From Rhodobacter calidifons (GTDB lineage: Bacteria > Pseudomonadota > Alphaproteobacteria > Rhodobacterales > Rhodobacteraceae): a stretch of DNA of 64,000 bases. Positions 8,362 to 17,232 of the stretch are shown here, one piece after another (positions within the stretch are counted from its first letter, which is position 1; each line of letters opens with the position of its first letter). A program made the position numbers and the translations under genes. A model generated the notes under the pieces. That model saw only the letters and a list, made by a program, of their open reading frames with translations. It made no database searches and was not told the origin of the DNA. Location of the stretch: positions 20,039 to 84,038 of the forward strand of contig NZ_JAANHS010000012.1 in NCBI RefSeq assembly GCF_011174775.1, written 5' to 3'.

Positions 8362-8685
8362 TCAGCCCAAGAGCCAGACCGCCAGCCCGTGCACCAGCGC
8401 CCCGGCCAGCGTCGCCCCCACCACCGAGCGCCGGGCGGCATGGACCCCCAGCACCGCCAGCGTCCCCGCGATCACCGGCAGCAGAGCGCGAAGGTCCGGG
8501 GTCAGCGCGGGCAGGATCGCCGCGACGAACAGCGTGGCGATGGCGGCGGGGCCGGTGGCAGACAGGAACCGCTCCAGCCAGCCGCCCGGGGCCATCCGGT
8601 CGCTGCGGGTGATGACCGGCAGGGCCCGGAAGACCCAGTTCGCGGCCCCGGCCAGCAGGGCGACGGTCAGAAGGTCCCCGTTCAT
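8362..8685 (-). CDS. azlD: AzlD family branched-chain amino acid exporter small subunit
   Basis: A 107-aa membrane protein with about four hydrophobic segments. The NWVFRALPVITRS segment near residue 16 is the conserved AzlD motif. It forms a two-component exporter with AzlC for branched-chain or related amino acids. Its ATG overlaps the azlC stop by 4 nt (8682-8685), giving translational coupling and a 1:1 pair. Confidence 0.88.
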   Translation of the reverse strand: MNGDLLTVALLAGAANWVFRALPVITRSDRMAPGGWLERFLSATGPAAIATLFVAAILPALTPDLRALLPVIAGTLAVLGVHAARRSVVGATLAGALVHGLAVWLLG

Positions 8686-9368
8686 CGCCGCGCCATCCCG
8701 GCCAGCGCCCCGGCCAGCATCCCCAGCAGGATGCCGCTCGTCGCGCCGAGCGTCAGCGTCCCCGCCACCGTCCCCAGACCCGCCACCGCGATCACCGGCA
8801 GCTGGCGGCGGCTCAGGATCGACAGCAGAAGCGCCAGAAACAGCGCGGGCAGCATGAAGCCAAGCCCGGCGCTGACGGCAGGCCAGGCCTCCAGCGCGCC
8901 GCCCCCCGCCAGCGCCCCGGCGACGGTGCCCAGAACCCAGGCCGCATAGGCGCCGAGGCCCAGGCCGAACATGTAGCTTTCCGAAAACCGCTGCCCGCGC
9001 GCCAGCGACCCCAGCGCCTGGCCAAAGACTTCGTCCGTCAGGCCCCAGGCCCAGGCCCAGGCGTGGCGGGTGCTGGCCTGGTCCCCCGCCTCGCGCATCA
9101 GGGCCGGGCCGTAAAGGACATGCCGCAGGTTCATCGCGATCAGCGTGAAGGCCGAGATCAGGACCGGCGCGCCCGAGGAGAGAAGCGCCAGCGCCAGGAA
9201 CTGCGAGGCCCCGGCGTAGATGATCATCGACAGGGCGAAGGCCTCGGTCGCGCTGAAGCCTGCGCGGGTGGCGGCGACGCCGAAGGAAAAGGCGATGGGC
9301 AGATAGCCCATGACGATCGGCAGGCTGGCGGCCAGTCCGTTCAGGAATGAGGGCTTGGGCGCGGTCAT
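8682..9368 (-). CDS. azlC: AzlC family amino acid exporter large subunit
   Basis: A 228-aa inner-membrane protein. The AzlC hallmarks are visible: SLPIVMGYLPIAFSFGVAA (17-35), SMIIYAGASQFLALALL (48-64) and AMNLRHVLYGP (79-89). The ATG at 9368 directly follows an in-frame GTG at 9371; either could be the start, and no strong ribosome-binding site separates them. First gene of the azlCD pair. Confidence 0.9.
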   Translation of the reverse strand: MTAPKPSFLNGLAASLPIVMGYLPIAFSFGVAATRAGFSATEAFALSMIIYAGASQFLALALLSSGAPVLISAFTLIAMNLRHVLYGPALMREAGDQASTRHAWAWAWGLTDEVFGQALGSLARGQRFSESYMFGLGLGAYAAWVLGTVAGALAGGGALEAWPAVSAGLGFMLPALFLALLLSILSRRQLPVIAVAGLGTVAGTLTLGATSGILLGMLAGALAGMARR

Positions 9369-9516
9369 CACCCGGCAGGGCTAGCCCGGGGGAAAGGACC
9401 TGGTCAATGCCCTGCTTTCGCTGCGGAAAGCCCGTCTTGCACCAGTGGCGCCCGACTGCCAATCTGCCCGGTATGTCGCCGGTCTGCCGACCATCCCGGC
9501 GCCCCGGGACCGCCCC

Positions 9517-10152
9517 ATGCACCTTGCCCCCTCTGCCCTTCTGGCCGTCGCGTTCCTGCTGTCTCCGGCGCTGGCCGAGGTCCGGGAAATTCCCGGCTCG
9601 GCGTTCGAGGCGGGCAACTGGATCGGCGGCGCCTACACCGATGCCGCGGGCCGCTTTGCCTACTGCTACGCCACGGTCAGTTACCTGGACGGCCAGACGC
9701 TGTGGCTGGGGCTTTTTCCCGACGACACCCTGTCGATCCTGATGTCGCGGCCCGGCGTGACCTTCAAGCCCGGCCAGACCTTCGAGCTTTGGGTGATGAT
9801 GGAGACCGGCCTGCCCGCCATCGGCAGCGGCGAGGCCTGGGACGACAGCCATGCCGGCATCACCTATACCGGGATCGCGGCGACGGTCGCTTTCCTGAAC
9901 AGCGGCCGCTACCTGCGGATCCTGGGCATGGGGATCGACGACGGTTTCGACGTGGACGGCATCGGCCCGGCACTGGCGCAGGCGCAGGACTGCCTTGCCC
10001 GGCACGGCGGTGCAGGGGGCAAGGTGCCTGATCCTCACCCTCGCATGACGGGTCTGCCCGGTCTGCCCGACCCGGGCGGGCCGCGCACCAGCGGCATCGG
10101 CGCGCAGCCTTCCGGTGCCCTGGGTGCACCTGCACCGAAACCGCAGCCCTGA
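9517..10152 (+). CDS. secreted protein of unknown function
   Basis: A 211-aa protein with a Sec signal peptide, MHLAPSALLAVAFLLSPALA, cleaved before EVREI. The mature part starts GNWIGGAYTDAAGRFAYCYA, has two cysteines (one in FAYCYA, one in AQDCLARHG) that could form a disulfide, and ends in a Gly/Pro-rich tail of ~45 residues that looks disordered. I do not recognise the family. It is convergent with gcvP. An in-frame ATG at 9445 would hide the signal peptide, so 9517 was chosen. Confidence 0.6.
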   Translation: MHLAPSALLAVAFLLSPALAEVREIPGSAFEAGNWIGGAYTDAAGRFAYCYATVSYLDGQTLWLGLFPDDTLSILMSRPGVTFKPGQTFELWVMMETGLPAIGSGEAWDDSHAGITYTGIAATVAFLNSGRYLRILGMGIDDGFDVDGIGPALAQAQDCLARHGGAGGKVPDPHPRMTGLPGLPDPGGPRTSGIGAQPSGALGAPAPKPQP

Positions 10153-10178
10153 TCCGGCGCTTGGCCTGCCCCAAGGGC

Positions 10179-10202
10179 CAGATTTCTCGGGCAAGAAATC
10201 TG
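10179..10202. terminator. hairpin between convergent genes (bidirectional terminator candidate)
   Basis: CAGATTTCT and AGAAATCTG form a perfect 9-bp stem with a 6-nt loop between the secreted protein and the 3' end of gcvP. It is followed by a smaller GGATCC-centred repeat. It can serve both strands. Confidence 0.5.
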
Positions 10203-10231
10203 TCAGGATCCTTGCTTGATGATTTCGGCTC

Positions 10232-13099
10232 CTACTCCGCCGCTTCGGCATAGGCCTCGACCGGCGGGCAGGTGCAGACAAGGTTCCGGTCGCCATAGAC
10301 ATTGTCCACCCGGCCGACCGGAGGCCAGTATTTGTCCACCCGGAACGAGCCCGGCGGGAAGCAGCCCGTCTCGCGGCTGTATTTCCGGTCCCAGTCGCCC
10401 ACAAGCGCCGCCACCGTGTGCGGGGCGTGGCGCAGAGGGCTGTCCTCGGCCGCGATCTCGCCCCGTTCCACCGCCCGGATCTCCTCGCGGATCGACAGCA
10501 GCGCGGTGATGAAGCGGTCGATCTCGGCCTTGGTCTCGGATTCCGTCGGCTCCACCATCAGCGTCCCCGCCACCGGCCAGGACATGGTGGGCGCGTGGAA
10601 CCCGTTGTCGATCAGGCGCTTGGCGATGTCGTCCACCGTGACGCCATGGTCGGCGAAGGGCCGGGTGTCCAGGATGCACTCATGCGCCACGCGCCCCTTG
10701 TTGCCCATGAACAGGATCGGATAGTGCCCCGAAAGCCGCGCCGCGATGTAGTTGGCGTTCAGGATCGCCACCCGCGTCGCCTGCGTGAGGCCAGGGCCCC
10801 CCATCATCAGGCAATAGGCCCAGGAGATGAGAAGGATCGACGCCGACCCGTAAGGCGCCGCCGAAACCGTCCCCTGATCGGTGCTTTTCAGCCCGCCGCC
10901 TTCGGGGTTGTCCGTCTCGGGGTGCCCCGGCAGATAGGGGGCCAGATGCGCCTTGACCCCGATCGGCCCCATGCCGGGACCGCCGCCGCCATGCGGGATG
11001 GCAAAGGTCTTGTGCAGGTTCAGGTGGCTGACGTCGCCGCCGATCTCGCCCGGCTTCACGAGGCCCACCAGCGCGTTCATGTTCGCCCCGTCGATATAGA
11101 CCTGCCCGCCGTGGTCGTGCGTGATCCGGCAGATCTCGCGCACGGTCTCCTCGAAGACGCCATGCGTCGAGGGATAGGTGATCATGCAGGCCGCAAGCCT
11201 GTCGCCCGCCGCCTCGGCCTTCGCCCGGAAGTCCTCGACATCCACATCGCCGTTGGCCGAGGCCTTCACCACCACGACCTCCATCCCCGCCATCTGCGCC
11301 GAGGCCGGGTTGGTGCCATGCGCCGAGGTCGGGATCAGGCAGATCTTGCGCTGATGGTCCCCGCGCGCGCGGTGGTAGGCAAGGATGGTCAGGAGCCCCG
11401 CATATTCCCCCTGCGCGCCGCTGTTGGGCTGCATCGACATCGCGTCATAGCCGGTGATCTCGCACAGCTTGGCCGACAGGTCGCTGATCGCCTCCATGTA
11501 GCCCGCCGCCTGGTCGCGCGGGGCAAAGGGATGCAGGCTGCCGAACTCCGGCCAGGTGATCGGCATCATCTCTGCCGCCGCGTTCAGCTTCATCGTGCAG
11601 GACCCCAGCGGGATCATCGCCCGGTCCAGCGCCAGGTCGCGGTCCGACAGGCGGCGCATGTAGCGCATCATCTCGGATTCCGCCCGGTTCATGTGAAAGA
11701 CCGGGTGCGTCAGGTAGTCGGTCGTCCGCAGCATCTCTTCGGGGAAGCCCAGCGTCGCGCGGTGCGGCGGAACGCCCTCGATGCCGAAGGCCCGCAGGAC
11801 CTTGATGAGCACACGCTCGTCCGTGGTCTCGTCCAGGCTGATGCCCACGCGGTTGTTGCCGATCTTGCGGAAGTTCAGGCCCTCGTTCCGCGCCGCAGCC
11901 AGGATGCCGGCCTGACCCACGCCGACCTCGACCGTGATCGTGTCGAAGAAGGCGCGTGGCGCGACCACCGCGCCCGCCGCCTTCAAGGCGCGCGCAAGGC
12001 GCTGGGTCAGGAAATGCACCCGTTCGGCGATCGCGCGCAGGCCCTTTGGGCCATGGAAGACGGCATACATCGAGGCCATGACGGCCAGCAGCGCCTGCGC
12101 CGTGCAGACGTTACTGGTGGCCTTCTCACGCCGGATATGCTGCTCGCGGGTCTGCAAGGACAGCCGATAGGCCTTGTTTCCCTGCGCGTCGATGCTGACC
12201 CCCACGATCCGCCCCGGCATCTGCCGCTTGTAGGCATCCCTCACCGCCATGAAGGCCGCATGCGGGCCGCCAAAGCCCATCGGCACCCCGAAGCGCTGCG
12301 CCGAACCCACCGCGATATCCGCCCCCATCGCGCCGGGTTCCTTCAACAGGCACAGCGCCAGGAGGTCCGTCGCCATGATCGCGATGGCCCCGGCGGCATG
12401 CAGGGAGGCAATCCGCTGGGTGAAGTCGATCACATGGCCGTAGCTGGACGGATACTGGAAGATCGCGCCGAACACCTGCGACGGGTCCAGCTTGCGCACG
12501 TCATCCTCGATGATCTCGATGCCCAGAGGCAGCGCGCGGGTCTTGATGACGGCAATGGTCTGGGGATGGCAGAACCGGTCCACGAAGAAGGCCCGCGCCT
12601 TCGATTTCGCCACGCGCTCGGCCATGGTCATCGCTTCGGCCGCCGCCGTCGCCTCGTCCAGAAGGCTTGCGTTCGCCACGTCCAGCCCCGTCAGGTCGCA
12701 GACCATGGTCTGGAAGTTCAGCAGAGCCTCCAGCCTGCCTTGCGCGATCTCGGGCTGATAGGGCGTGTAGGCCGTGTACCAGGCCGGGTTCTCCAGGATG
12801 TTGCGCTGGATCGCCGGAGGCGTCACCGTGCCGTAATAGCCCTGCCCGATGAGGCTGGTCATCACCCGGTTCTTCGCGCCCACCTCCTTCATCTTCGCCA
12901 AGAGCTCATGCTCGGCCAGGGGCGCCCAGCTCAGCGGCTGCGACTGGCGGATCGACGGCGGTACGGTCTGGTCGATCAGCTCGTCCAAGGTCCGCGCACC
13001 GACGGCGGCCAGCATCTCCTCCATCTCCACCGGAGAGGGGCCGATGTGGCGGCGGTTGGCGAAGTCGTAGGGGTTGTAGTCGGTGGGCGTGAAGGTCAT
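10232..13099 (-). CDS. gcvP: glycine dehydrogenase (decarboxylating), P-protein
   Basis: A 955-aa single-chain P-protein, the normal length for the fused bacterial enzyme. The pyridoxal-phosphate lysine lies in [19 protein letters not shown] (~residue 703). The N-terminal half starts [17 protein letters not shown], the conserved beginning of GcvP. It decarboxylates glycine and passes the aminomethyl group to GcvH. The start at 13099 was chosen on family length; an ATG 17 codons upstream would extend into the palindrome cluster. Third gene of gcvT-gcvH-gcvP, all controlled by the glycine riboswitch. Confidence 0.97.
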   Translation of the reverse strand: MTFTPTDYNPYDFANRRHIGPSPVEMEEMLAAVGARTLDELIDQTVPPSIRQSQPLSWAPLAEHELLAKMKEVGAKNRVMTSLIGQGYYGTVTPPAIQRNILENPAWYTAYTPYQPEIAQGRLEALLNFQTMVCDLTGLDVANASLLDEATAAAEAMTMAERVAKSKARAFFVDRFCHPQTIAVIKTRALPLGIEIIEDDVRKLDPSQVFGAIFQYPSSYGHVIDFTQRIASLHAAGAIAIMATDLLALCLLKEPGAMGADIAVGSAQRFGVPMGFGGPHAAFMAVRDAYKRQMPGRIVGVSIDAQGNKAYRLSLQTREQHIRREKATSNVCTAQALLAVMASMYAVFHGPKGLRAIAERVHFLTQRLARALKAAGAVVAPRAFFDTITVEVGVGQAGILAAARNEGLNFRKIGNNRVGISLDETTDERVLIKVLRAFGIEGVPPHRATLGFPEEMLRTTDYLTHPVFHMNRAESEMMRYMRRLSDRDLALDRAMIPLGSCTMKLNAAAEMMPITWPEFGSLHPFAPRDQAAGYMEAISDLSAKLCEITGYDAMSMQPNSGAQGEYAGLLTILAYHRARGDHQRKICLIPTSAHGTNPASAQMAGMEVVVVKASANGDVDVEDFRAKAEAAGDRLAACMITYPSTHGVFEETVREICRITHDHGGQVYIDGANMNALVGLVKPGEIGGDVSHLNLHKTFAIPHGGGGPGMGPIGVKAHLAPYLPGHPETDNPEGGGLKSTDQGTVSAAPYGSASILLISWAYCLMMGGPGLTQATRVAILNANYIAARLSGHYPILFMGNKGRVAHECILDTRPFADHGVTVDDIAKRLIDNGFHAPTMSWPVAGTLMVEPTESETKAEIDRFITALLSIREEIRAVERGEIAAEDSPLRHAPHTVAALVGDWDRKYSRETGCFPPGSFRVDKYWPPVGRVDNVYGDRNLVCTCPPVEAYAEAAE

Positions 13100-13125
13100 G
13101 GCACTGGCCTCTGGAATGGGGCGGA

Positions 13126-13187
13126 CAAATTCCTTCGAAGGAATTTGCAAAACTTTTCGAAAAGTTTTGCCCGGCGCGGAACCGGGC
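13126..13187. repeat. triple palindrome element between gcvH and gcvP
   Basis: Three consecutive inverted repeats: a 22-bp perfect palindrome at 13126-13147 centred on CCTTCGAAGG, a 24-bp perfect palindrome at 13147-13170 centred on CTTTTCGAAAAG, and a GC hairpin CCCGG/CCGGG at 13170-13186. Similar triplets occur at 25372-25438 and 36722-36790. Inside an operon it probably affects mRNA processing or partial termination. Confidence 0.85.
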
Positions 13188-13195
13188 GCGAGGGA

Positions 13196-13555
13196 TCAGC
13201 CGATCAGCTCCTGATATTCGTCCTCGTCCATGAAATCGTCGAGCACGCTCAGGTCATCGACGCGCATCTTGAAGAACCAGGCGGCCCCGGTCGGGTCCTC
13301 GTTCACCAGGCCGGGATTGTCCACCAGCTTGGTGTTCACCGCGACGATCTCGCCGTCGACGGGCGCCAGGATGTCCGAGGCCGCCTTCACGCTTTCGATC
13401 ACGCAGACCTCGTCGCCCTCGGTCACCATGGTCTCGGTCTCGGGCAGTTCCACGAAGACCACATCGCCCAACTGGGTCGCGGCGTGTTCGGTGATGCCGA
13501 CGACCACGAGGTCCCCCTCGACGCGCAGCCATTCGTGTTCCTTGGTGTATTTCAT
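13196..13555 (-). CDS. gcvH: glycine cleavage system H protein
   Basis: A 119-aa lipoyl carrier. The lipoylation site is K57 in VIESVKAASDILAP, and the family opening KYTKEHEWLRVEGD is present. It shuttles the aminomethyl group between P- and T-proteins and is reoxidised by lipoamide dehydrogenase, which is not in this window. It lies 8 nt after gcvT on the same strand. Confidence 0.97.
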   Translation of the reverse strand: MKYTKEHEWLRVEGDLVVVGITEHAATQLGDVVFVELPETETMVTEGDEVCVIESVKAASDILAPVDGEIVAVNTKLVDNPGLVNEDPTGAAWFFKMRVDDLSVLDDFMDEDEYQELIG

Positions 13556-13563
13556 GATCGTCC

Positions 13564-14685
13564 TCAGCGCTTGTAGGTTGTCGGTTGGAAGGGCATCGCG
13601 GTCACTGTAACGGGCAGACGCTTGCCGCGCACCTCTCCCATCAGTTGCGTGCCGATGCTAGCATGGGCGCGGGCAACGTAACCCATGGAAATCGGTGCGT
13701 TGACCGAAGGCCCGAACCCGCCCGAGGTCACCTGTCCGACCGGCGTCCCGTCCGGGGCGAAAAGCTCCACCCCCTCGCGCATCGGCGCTCGACCCTCGGG
13801 GCGCAGGCCGACGCGCAGCCGCTCCGGCCCCTCGGCCAGTTCGCGCAGGATCCGCGCGGCACCGGGAAAGCCGCCCGCGCGCGCGCCACCCGCCCGGCGG
13901 GCCTTCTGGATCGCCCAGGCGAGGTTCGCCTCGACCGGGCTGGTGGTGGTGTCGATGTCATGGCCGTAAAGGCACAGCCCCGCCTCAAGCCGCAGGCTGT
14001 CGCGCGCGCCCAGCCCGATCGGCGCCACGCCGGGCTGCGCCAGCAGACGCCGCGCAAAGCCCTCCGCCTCTGCCTCGGGGACCGAGACCTCGAACCCGTC
14101 CTCGCCGGTATAGCCCGACCGGCTGACCCAGATGTCGCCGATCACCCGGTGATCCATGAACCGCAGCGCGGCGACCCCCGGCACCAGGGCCTCCAGCGCC
14201 GCCTCGGCCCCCGGCCCCTGAAGCGCCAGCAGCGCACGGTCGGTCACGGGTTCGACAGCTGCCCCCGGCATCCCTGCCACCATATGCGCGATGTCCGCCG
14301 CCTTGCAGGCCGCGTTCACCACCACATACAGATGATCGCCCCGGTTGGCGAACATCAGGTCATCCAGGATCCCGCCCGCATCGTTGGTGAACAGACCATA
14401 GCGCTGCCGCCCCTCGGCCAGACCCAGCACATCCACCGGCATCAGCGCCTCGAAGGCAAGCTTCAGGTCCTCCATCGACCCCTTCGGCCGCAGGATCACC
14501 TGCCCCATGTGGCTGACGTCGAACAGCCCCGCCGCCGCGCGGGTGTGCAGATGTTCCTTCAGCACGCCATCGGCGTATTGCACCGGCATCCGGTAGCCCG
14601 CGAAGGGCACCATCCTGCCGCCCAGCTCTTCATGCAGGGGCTCCAGCCCCAGGCGCAGAATTTCCGGCTCCTCCAGATCGGCCAT
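13564..14685 (-). CDS. gcvT: glycine cleavage system aminomethyltransferase, T-protein
   Basis: A 373-aa folate-dependent enzyme. Visible family segments are GGRMVPFAGYRMPVQY near residue 26, LFDVSHMGQV near 57, and SGYTGEDGFEVSVP near 190. It makes 5,10-methylene-tetrahydrofolate and ammonia from the aminomethylated H protein. The ATG at 14685 has GGAGG 5 nt upstream; an ATG 12 nt earlier lacks a spaced site. First gene of the gcv operon, transcribed through the tandem glycine riboswitch just upstream. Confidence 0.95.
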   Translation of the reverse strand: MADLEEPEILRLGLEPLHEELGGRMVPFAGYRMPVQYADGVLKEHLHTRAAAGLFDVSHMGQVILRPKGSMEDLKLAFEALMPVDVLGLAEGRQRYGLFTNDAGGILDDLMFANRGDHLYVVVNAACKAADIAHMVAGMPGAAVEPVTDRALLALQGPGAEAALEALVPGVAALRFMDHRVIGDIWVSRSGYTGEDGFEVSVPEAEAEGFARRLLAQPGVAPIGLGARDSLRLEAGLCLYGHDIDTTTSPVEANLAWAIQKARRAGGARAGGFPGAARILRELAEGPERLRVGLRPEGRAPMREGVELFAPDGTPVGQVTSGGFGPSVNAPISMGYVARAHASIGTQLMGEVRGKRLPVTVTAMPFQPTTYKR

Positions 14686-14752
14686 CGCCGCCTCCATCCC
14701 TGGCCGGAAAACGCACCGGCACCGTCAGGCGGGCCAATCCCCGCCTCTCGAT

Positions 14753-14931
14753 GCCCCCTCTGTCCCTGCACGTCGCGTGCGCCTGAGATCGTTATCCCTT
14801 CGGCGTCCCGGGACGGCCCGGGCACTCTCCAGAGTCTGTCGTCAGCAACGGTCCTTGCGCCTGAGAGTTTACCGGGGCGGTTGCTCCTTCGGCACCATTG
14901 GGCCCGTGCGGGCCCGCCGGATTCTCCCGAA
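14753..14931 (-). promoter_or_regulatory. tandem glycine riboswitch upstream of gcvT
   Basis: On the minus strand two similar aptamers follow each other. Aptamer 1 (about 14931-14847) has the 5' CGGGAGA element, GCCGAAGGAGCAA and the 3' CTCAGGCGCAAGGACCG. Aptamer 2 (about 14838-14753) has CTGGAGAGTGCCC, GCCGAAGGGATAACGAT and CTCAGGCGCACG, ending CAGGGACAGAGGGG. These are the conserved core bases of Rfam gcvT-type aptamers. Downstream, GGCGGG/CCCGCC (14728-14745) forms a 6-bp hairpin that could be part of the expression platform. Glycine binding normally turns on the cleavage operon. Confidence 0.95.
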
Positions 14932-14938
14932 ACTGACA

Positions 14939-15719
14939 TCCTTTGACTAGCGCAAAGCCTGCCGGACGGGCAAGTGAAAACCGGGATACGATGGTATGCC
15001 GTCAGCGGGCGCCGCCCGTGGGGCTCGGGATCCCGGCAGAGCCCGGGTCTCGTGGCCTTCCGCGTCAGGCGCGGCACGGGACTGGCTGCCGACACCTCCG
15101 GCCCGGGGCCGAGCCGCAGCCGCCCGTCGCGCCGCGGTTCGGGCCGCGGTTCGGGCCGGCCGGCCGGCCTTCGTCCGGCGGACGGGCTGCGGACCGGCGC
15201 AGGGCGTCAGGACAGGATCGCCCGGGTGCAGGCTGTCCACCCACCCTGGCCCGGACGGATCCGCCCGATTTCGAGGCAGGCCATGGTCCCGGAGAGGGCG
15301 CCTTTCCGGCCTTGGAAGGGCGCATGCCCCGGTCCCCGGTCGGCCTGGTTCAGGTGGTCTGCATCCACAACCGGCCGCAGGCCCAAAGGCCCGGGATGTC
15401 CCGGCCCTCTCTGACGGGAACTGTCGTTGCCCGAGCCCCCGTGGATGAGGTCATCACCCGCCGAGCCCGGAAAGCTGCCCCTCACCCTCCCGCCGATCCG
15501 CGCAGCAGGGTGCCTGCGGCGCAACAGGCTGTCGGCCCCGGCCAGAGCGCAGATGAGACCGTTGCCATCGGCACGTCCGGCATCGGCGCCGCTGCCGGCC
15601 ACCCCTGGCGGGGCATGGCTGTAGTCGGCAAGGCTTGCCCTGCGATCCCTCCGGAACCTTCCCGGCAGAACACGGCGGATCGGTACCCGCCGCGAACGGC
15701 TTCGGCCTTGCTGCCCGGG
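14939..15719. other. 780-bp spacer without a convincing gene
   Basis: Between the riboswitch and the MATE gene. Open frames exist on both strands, but all have Arg/Pro/Gly-rich, low-complexity translations and no recognisable start or domain. Two things stand out: a two-copy 12-bp tandem CCGCGGTTCGGG near 15134-15158, and an RTX-like nonapeptide pair in one minus frame (15423-15467). It may be decayed coding DNA. The upstream promoter of the gcv riboswitch transcript should lie near its left part. Confidence 0.6.
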
Positions 15720-17126
15720 TCAGGCCCGCCGTCCGCCGGGGCTGGCGATCGGTTCGGCCTCGGGCACAGGCGGGACCGCGCGCGACGCAGCGGGAAGCGC
15801 CGGTGCCCGGATCGCCACCAGGGCCAGCCAGGCTGCAAGAAGACCGAAGATGACGCCGCCGATGGCCTGCCCGACCAGCACCCCCTGCGCGCCCCAGTAC
15901 TGGCCCAGCCAGAGCGCCAGCGGAATCGTCCCCAGCGTATGCCGCCCCCAGTTCACCACCGTTGACCAGAAGGGCCGGCCAAGGTTGTTGCAGACGGCAT
16001 TGCCGACGAAGATCATCCCGTTGAAGAACCACAGCAGCGCCAGCGGTCCGCAGAAGAGATAGACCAGATCCCGCGTCAGCCCTTCGGCCCGGAAGGCATC
16101 GGCAATCGGGGCCCTCAGGACGAAAAGCAGGGCCGAGACGACCAGAATCACCAGCGCCGTGAAGATCAGCCCGTCCCGGAACGCCCGCCGCACCCGGTCC
16201 ATGCGCCCGGCACCGAAGTTCTGCCCGATGATCGGTCCGATGGCACCGGACAGCGCGAAGATCACGCCGAAGGCAACCGGAGTCAGCCGCCCGGCGATCG
16301 CCATGCCCGCCACCGCCGCCTCGCCATAGGCGCTCGTCGCCCGCGTGACGAAGGCCTGGCCGATGGGCGTTGCCACCTGGGTCAGGATGGCCGGCACGGC
16401 AATCGCCCAGACCGGCCCCATGTCCGCCACCACCTGCGCCGGCGTCGGCCGGTCGAACCCGCCGTATTTCGCCGTGATCGGCCGCAGCGCCATGACCGCG
16501 ATCACCACCCGCGCGGCTACGCTGCCCAGAGCGGCCCCGGTCAGTTCCCAGCCCAGACCGAAGATCAGGATCGGATCCAGCACCGCCGTCGCCAGCGCGC
16601 CCCAGACCGTGGCCATCATCGCCGCCCGCGCATCGCCATGGCTGCGCAGGATCGCCCCGCCGATCATGCCGATCATCAGCAGCGGCAGCGAGGGCACCAC
16701 GATCGCCAGGAAATGCACCGCCAGGTCCGCCGTCCGCCCCGTCGCCCCCAGCAGCCCGACCAGCGGCCCCAGCGCCAGCCAGACCGCGGCGGCAAAGACC
16801 GCGCCGAAGAGAAGGCCCAGGATCAGCCCCGTCGTCGCCCGTGCCCGCGCCTGCGCCGGATCGCGCGCGCCCAGCGCCCGCGCCACCAGCGCGCCCACGG
16901 CAATCGACATGCCGATCCCGAAACTGGTGGTGAAGAACAGGATCGCCCCGGCAAAGCCGATCGCCGCCGCAAGCTCGGCCTGACCCAGAAGCGCGATGTA
17001 GACCATGTTGATCAGATCGACGACAAAGACCGCCATCAGCCCGACCGACGAGGTTAGCGCCATCACCGAAACATGCCGGAAGAGGCTTCCCTCGACAAAC
17101 TTCGCCTGCGCGCCCGATCCGGCCAT
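15720..17126 (-). CDS. MATE family multidrug/sodium efflux transporter
   Basis: A 468-aa membrane protein with about twelve hydrophobic segments in two homologous halves. The first helix region is SLFRHVSVMALTSSVGLMAVFVVDLINMVYIALLGQAELAA, including the conserved start of MATE proteins, and the second half begins near ADMGPVWAIAVPAILTQVATPIGQAFVTRA. It probably exports cationic drugs against Na+ or H+. The ATG at 17126 has AGGAGAG 7 nt before it; an ATG 45 nt upstream was not used. It lies 106 bp after gltX on the same strand with a dispersed palindrome between. Confidence 0.9.
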   Translation of the reverse strand: MAGSGAQAKFVEGSLFRHVSVMALTSSVGLMAVFVVDLINMVYIALLGQAELAAAIGFAGAILFFTTSFGIGMSIAVGALVARALGARDPAQARARATTGLILGLLFGAVFAAAVWLALGPLVGLLGATGRTADLAVHFLAIVVPSLPLLMIGMIGGAILRSHGDARAAMMATVWGALATAVLDPILIFGLGWELTGAALGSVAARVVIAVMALRPITAKYGGFDRPTPAQVVADMGPVWAIAVPAILTQVATPIGQAFVTRATSAYGEAAVAGMAIAGRLTPVAFGVIFALSGAIGPIIGQNFGAGRMDRVRRAFRDGLIFTALVILVVSALLFVLRAPIADAFRAEGLTRDLVYLFCGPLALLWFFNGMIFVGNAVCNNLGRPFWSTVVNWGRHTLGTIPLALWLGQYWGAQGVLVGQAIGGVIFGLLAAWLALVAIRAPALPAASRAVPPVPEAEPIASPGGRRA

Positions 17127-17175
17127 GTTTCTCTCCTGACCCGACCGGGAAGCCCAGGTCCAGCCCTTCATCTGT

Positions 17176-17219
17176 CCACAAATATCCCGCGGGGGTCCGG
17201 GGGCGCGAAGCCCCCGGGG
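17176..17219 (-). repeat. dispersed 'AATA-TCCC-GGGGG' element with GC hairpin
   Basis: An AAATATCCC motif followed by GGGGGTCCGG and the hairpin CCGGGGGC-GCGAA-GCCCCCGG. It lies after gltX. The same architecture occurs at 28486-28559, 32530-32580, 47221-47265 and 58751-58803. Likely a lineage-specific intergenic repeat or terminator. Confidence 0.7.
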
Positions 17220-17232
17220 CCACCCCAGGGAC

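Noticed and set aside
13126..13187. The palindromes as ends of an insertion sequence.
   Set aside because: No transposase frame or target duplications lie nearby, and the repeats occur as tight triplets rather than flanking ends.
10418..13576. A 1052-codon plus-strand frame opposite gcvP and gcvH.
   Set aside because: Antisense shadow of the glycine cleavage genes; no domain and biased composition.
14943..15965. A 340-codon plus-strand frame in the spacer after the glycine riboswitch.
   Set aside because: It runs into the MATE gene on the other strand, has no start context and an Arg/Pro-rich translation.
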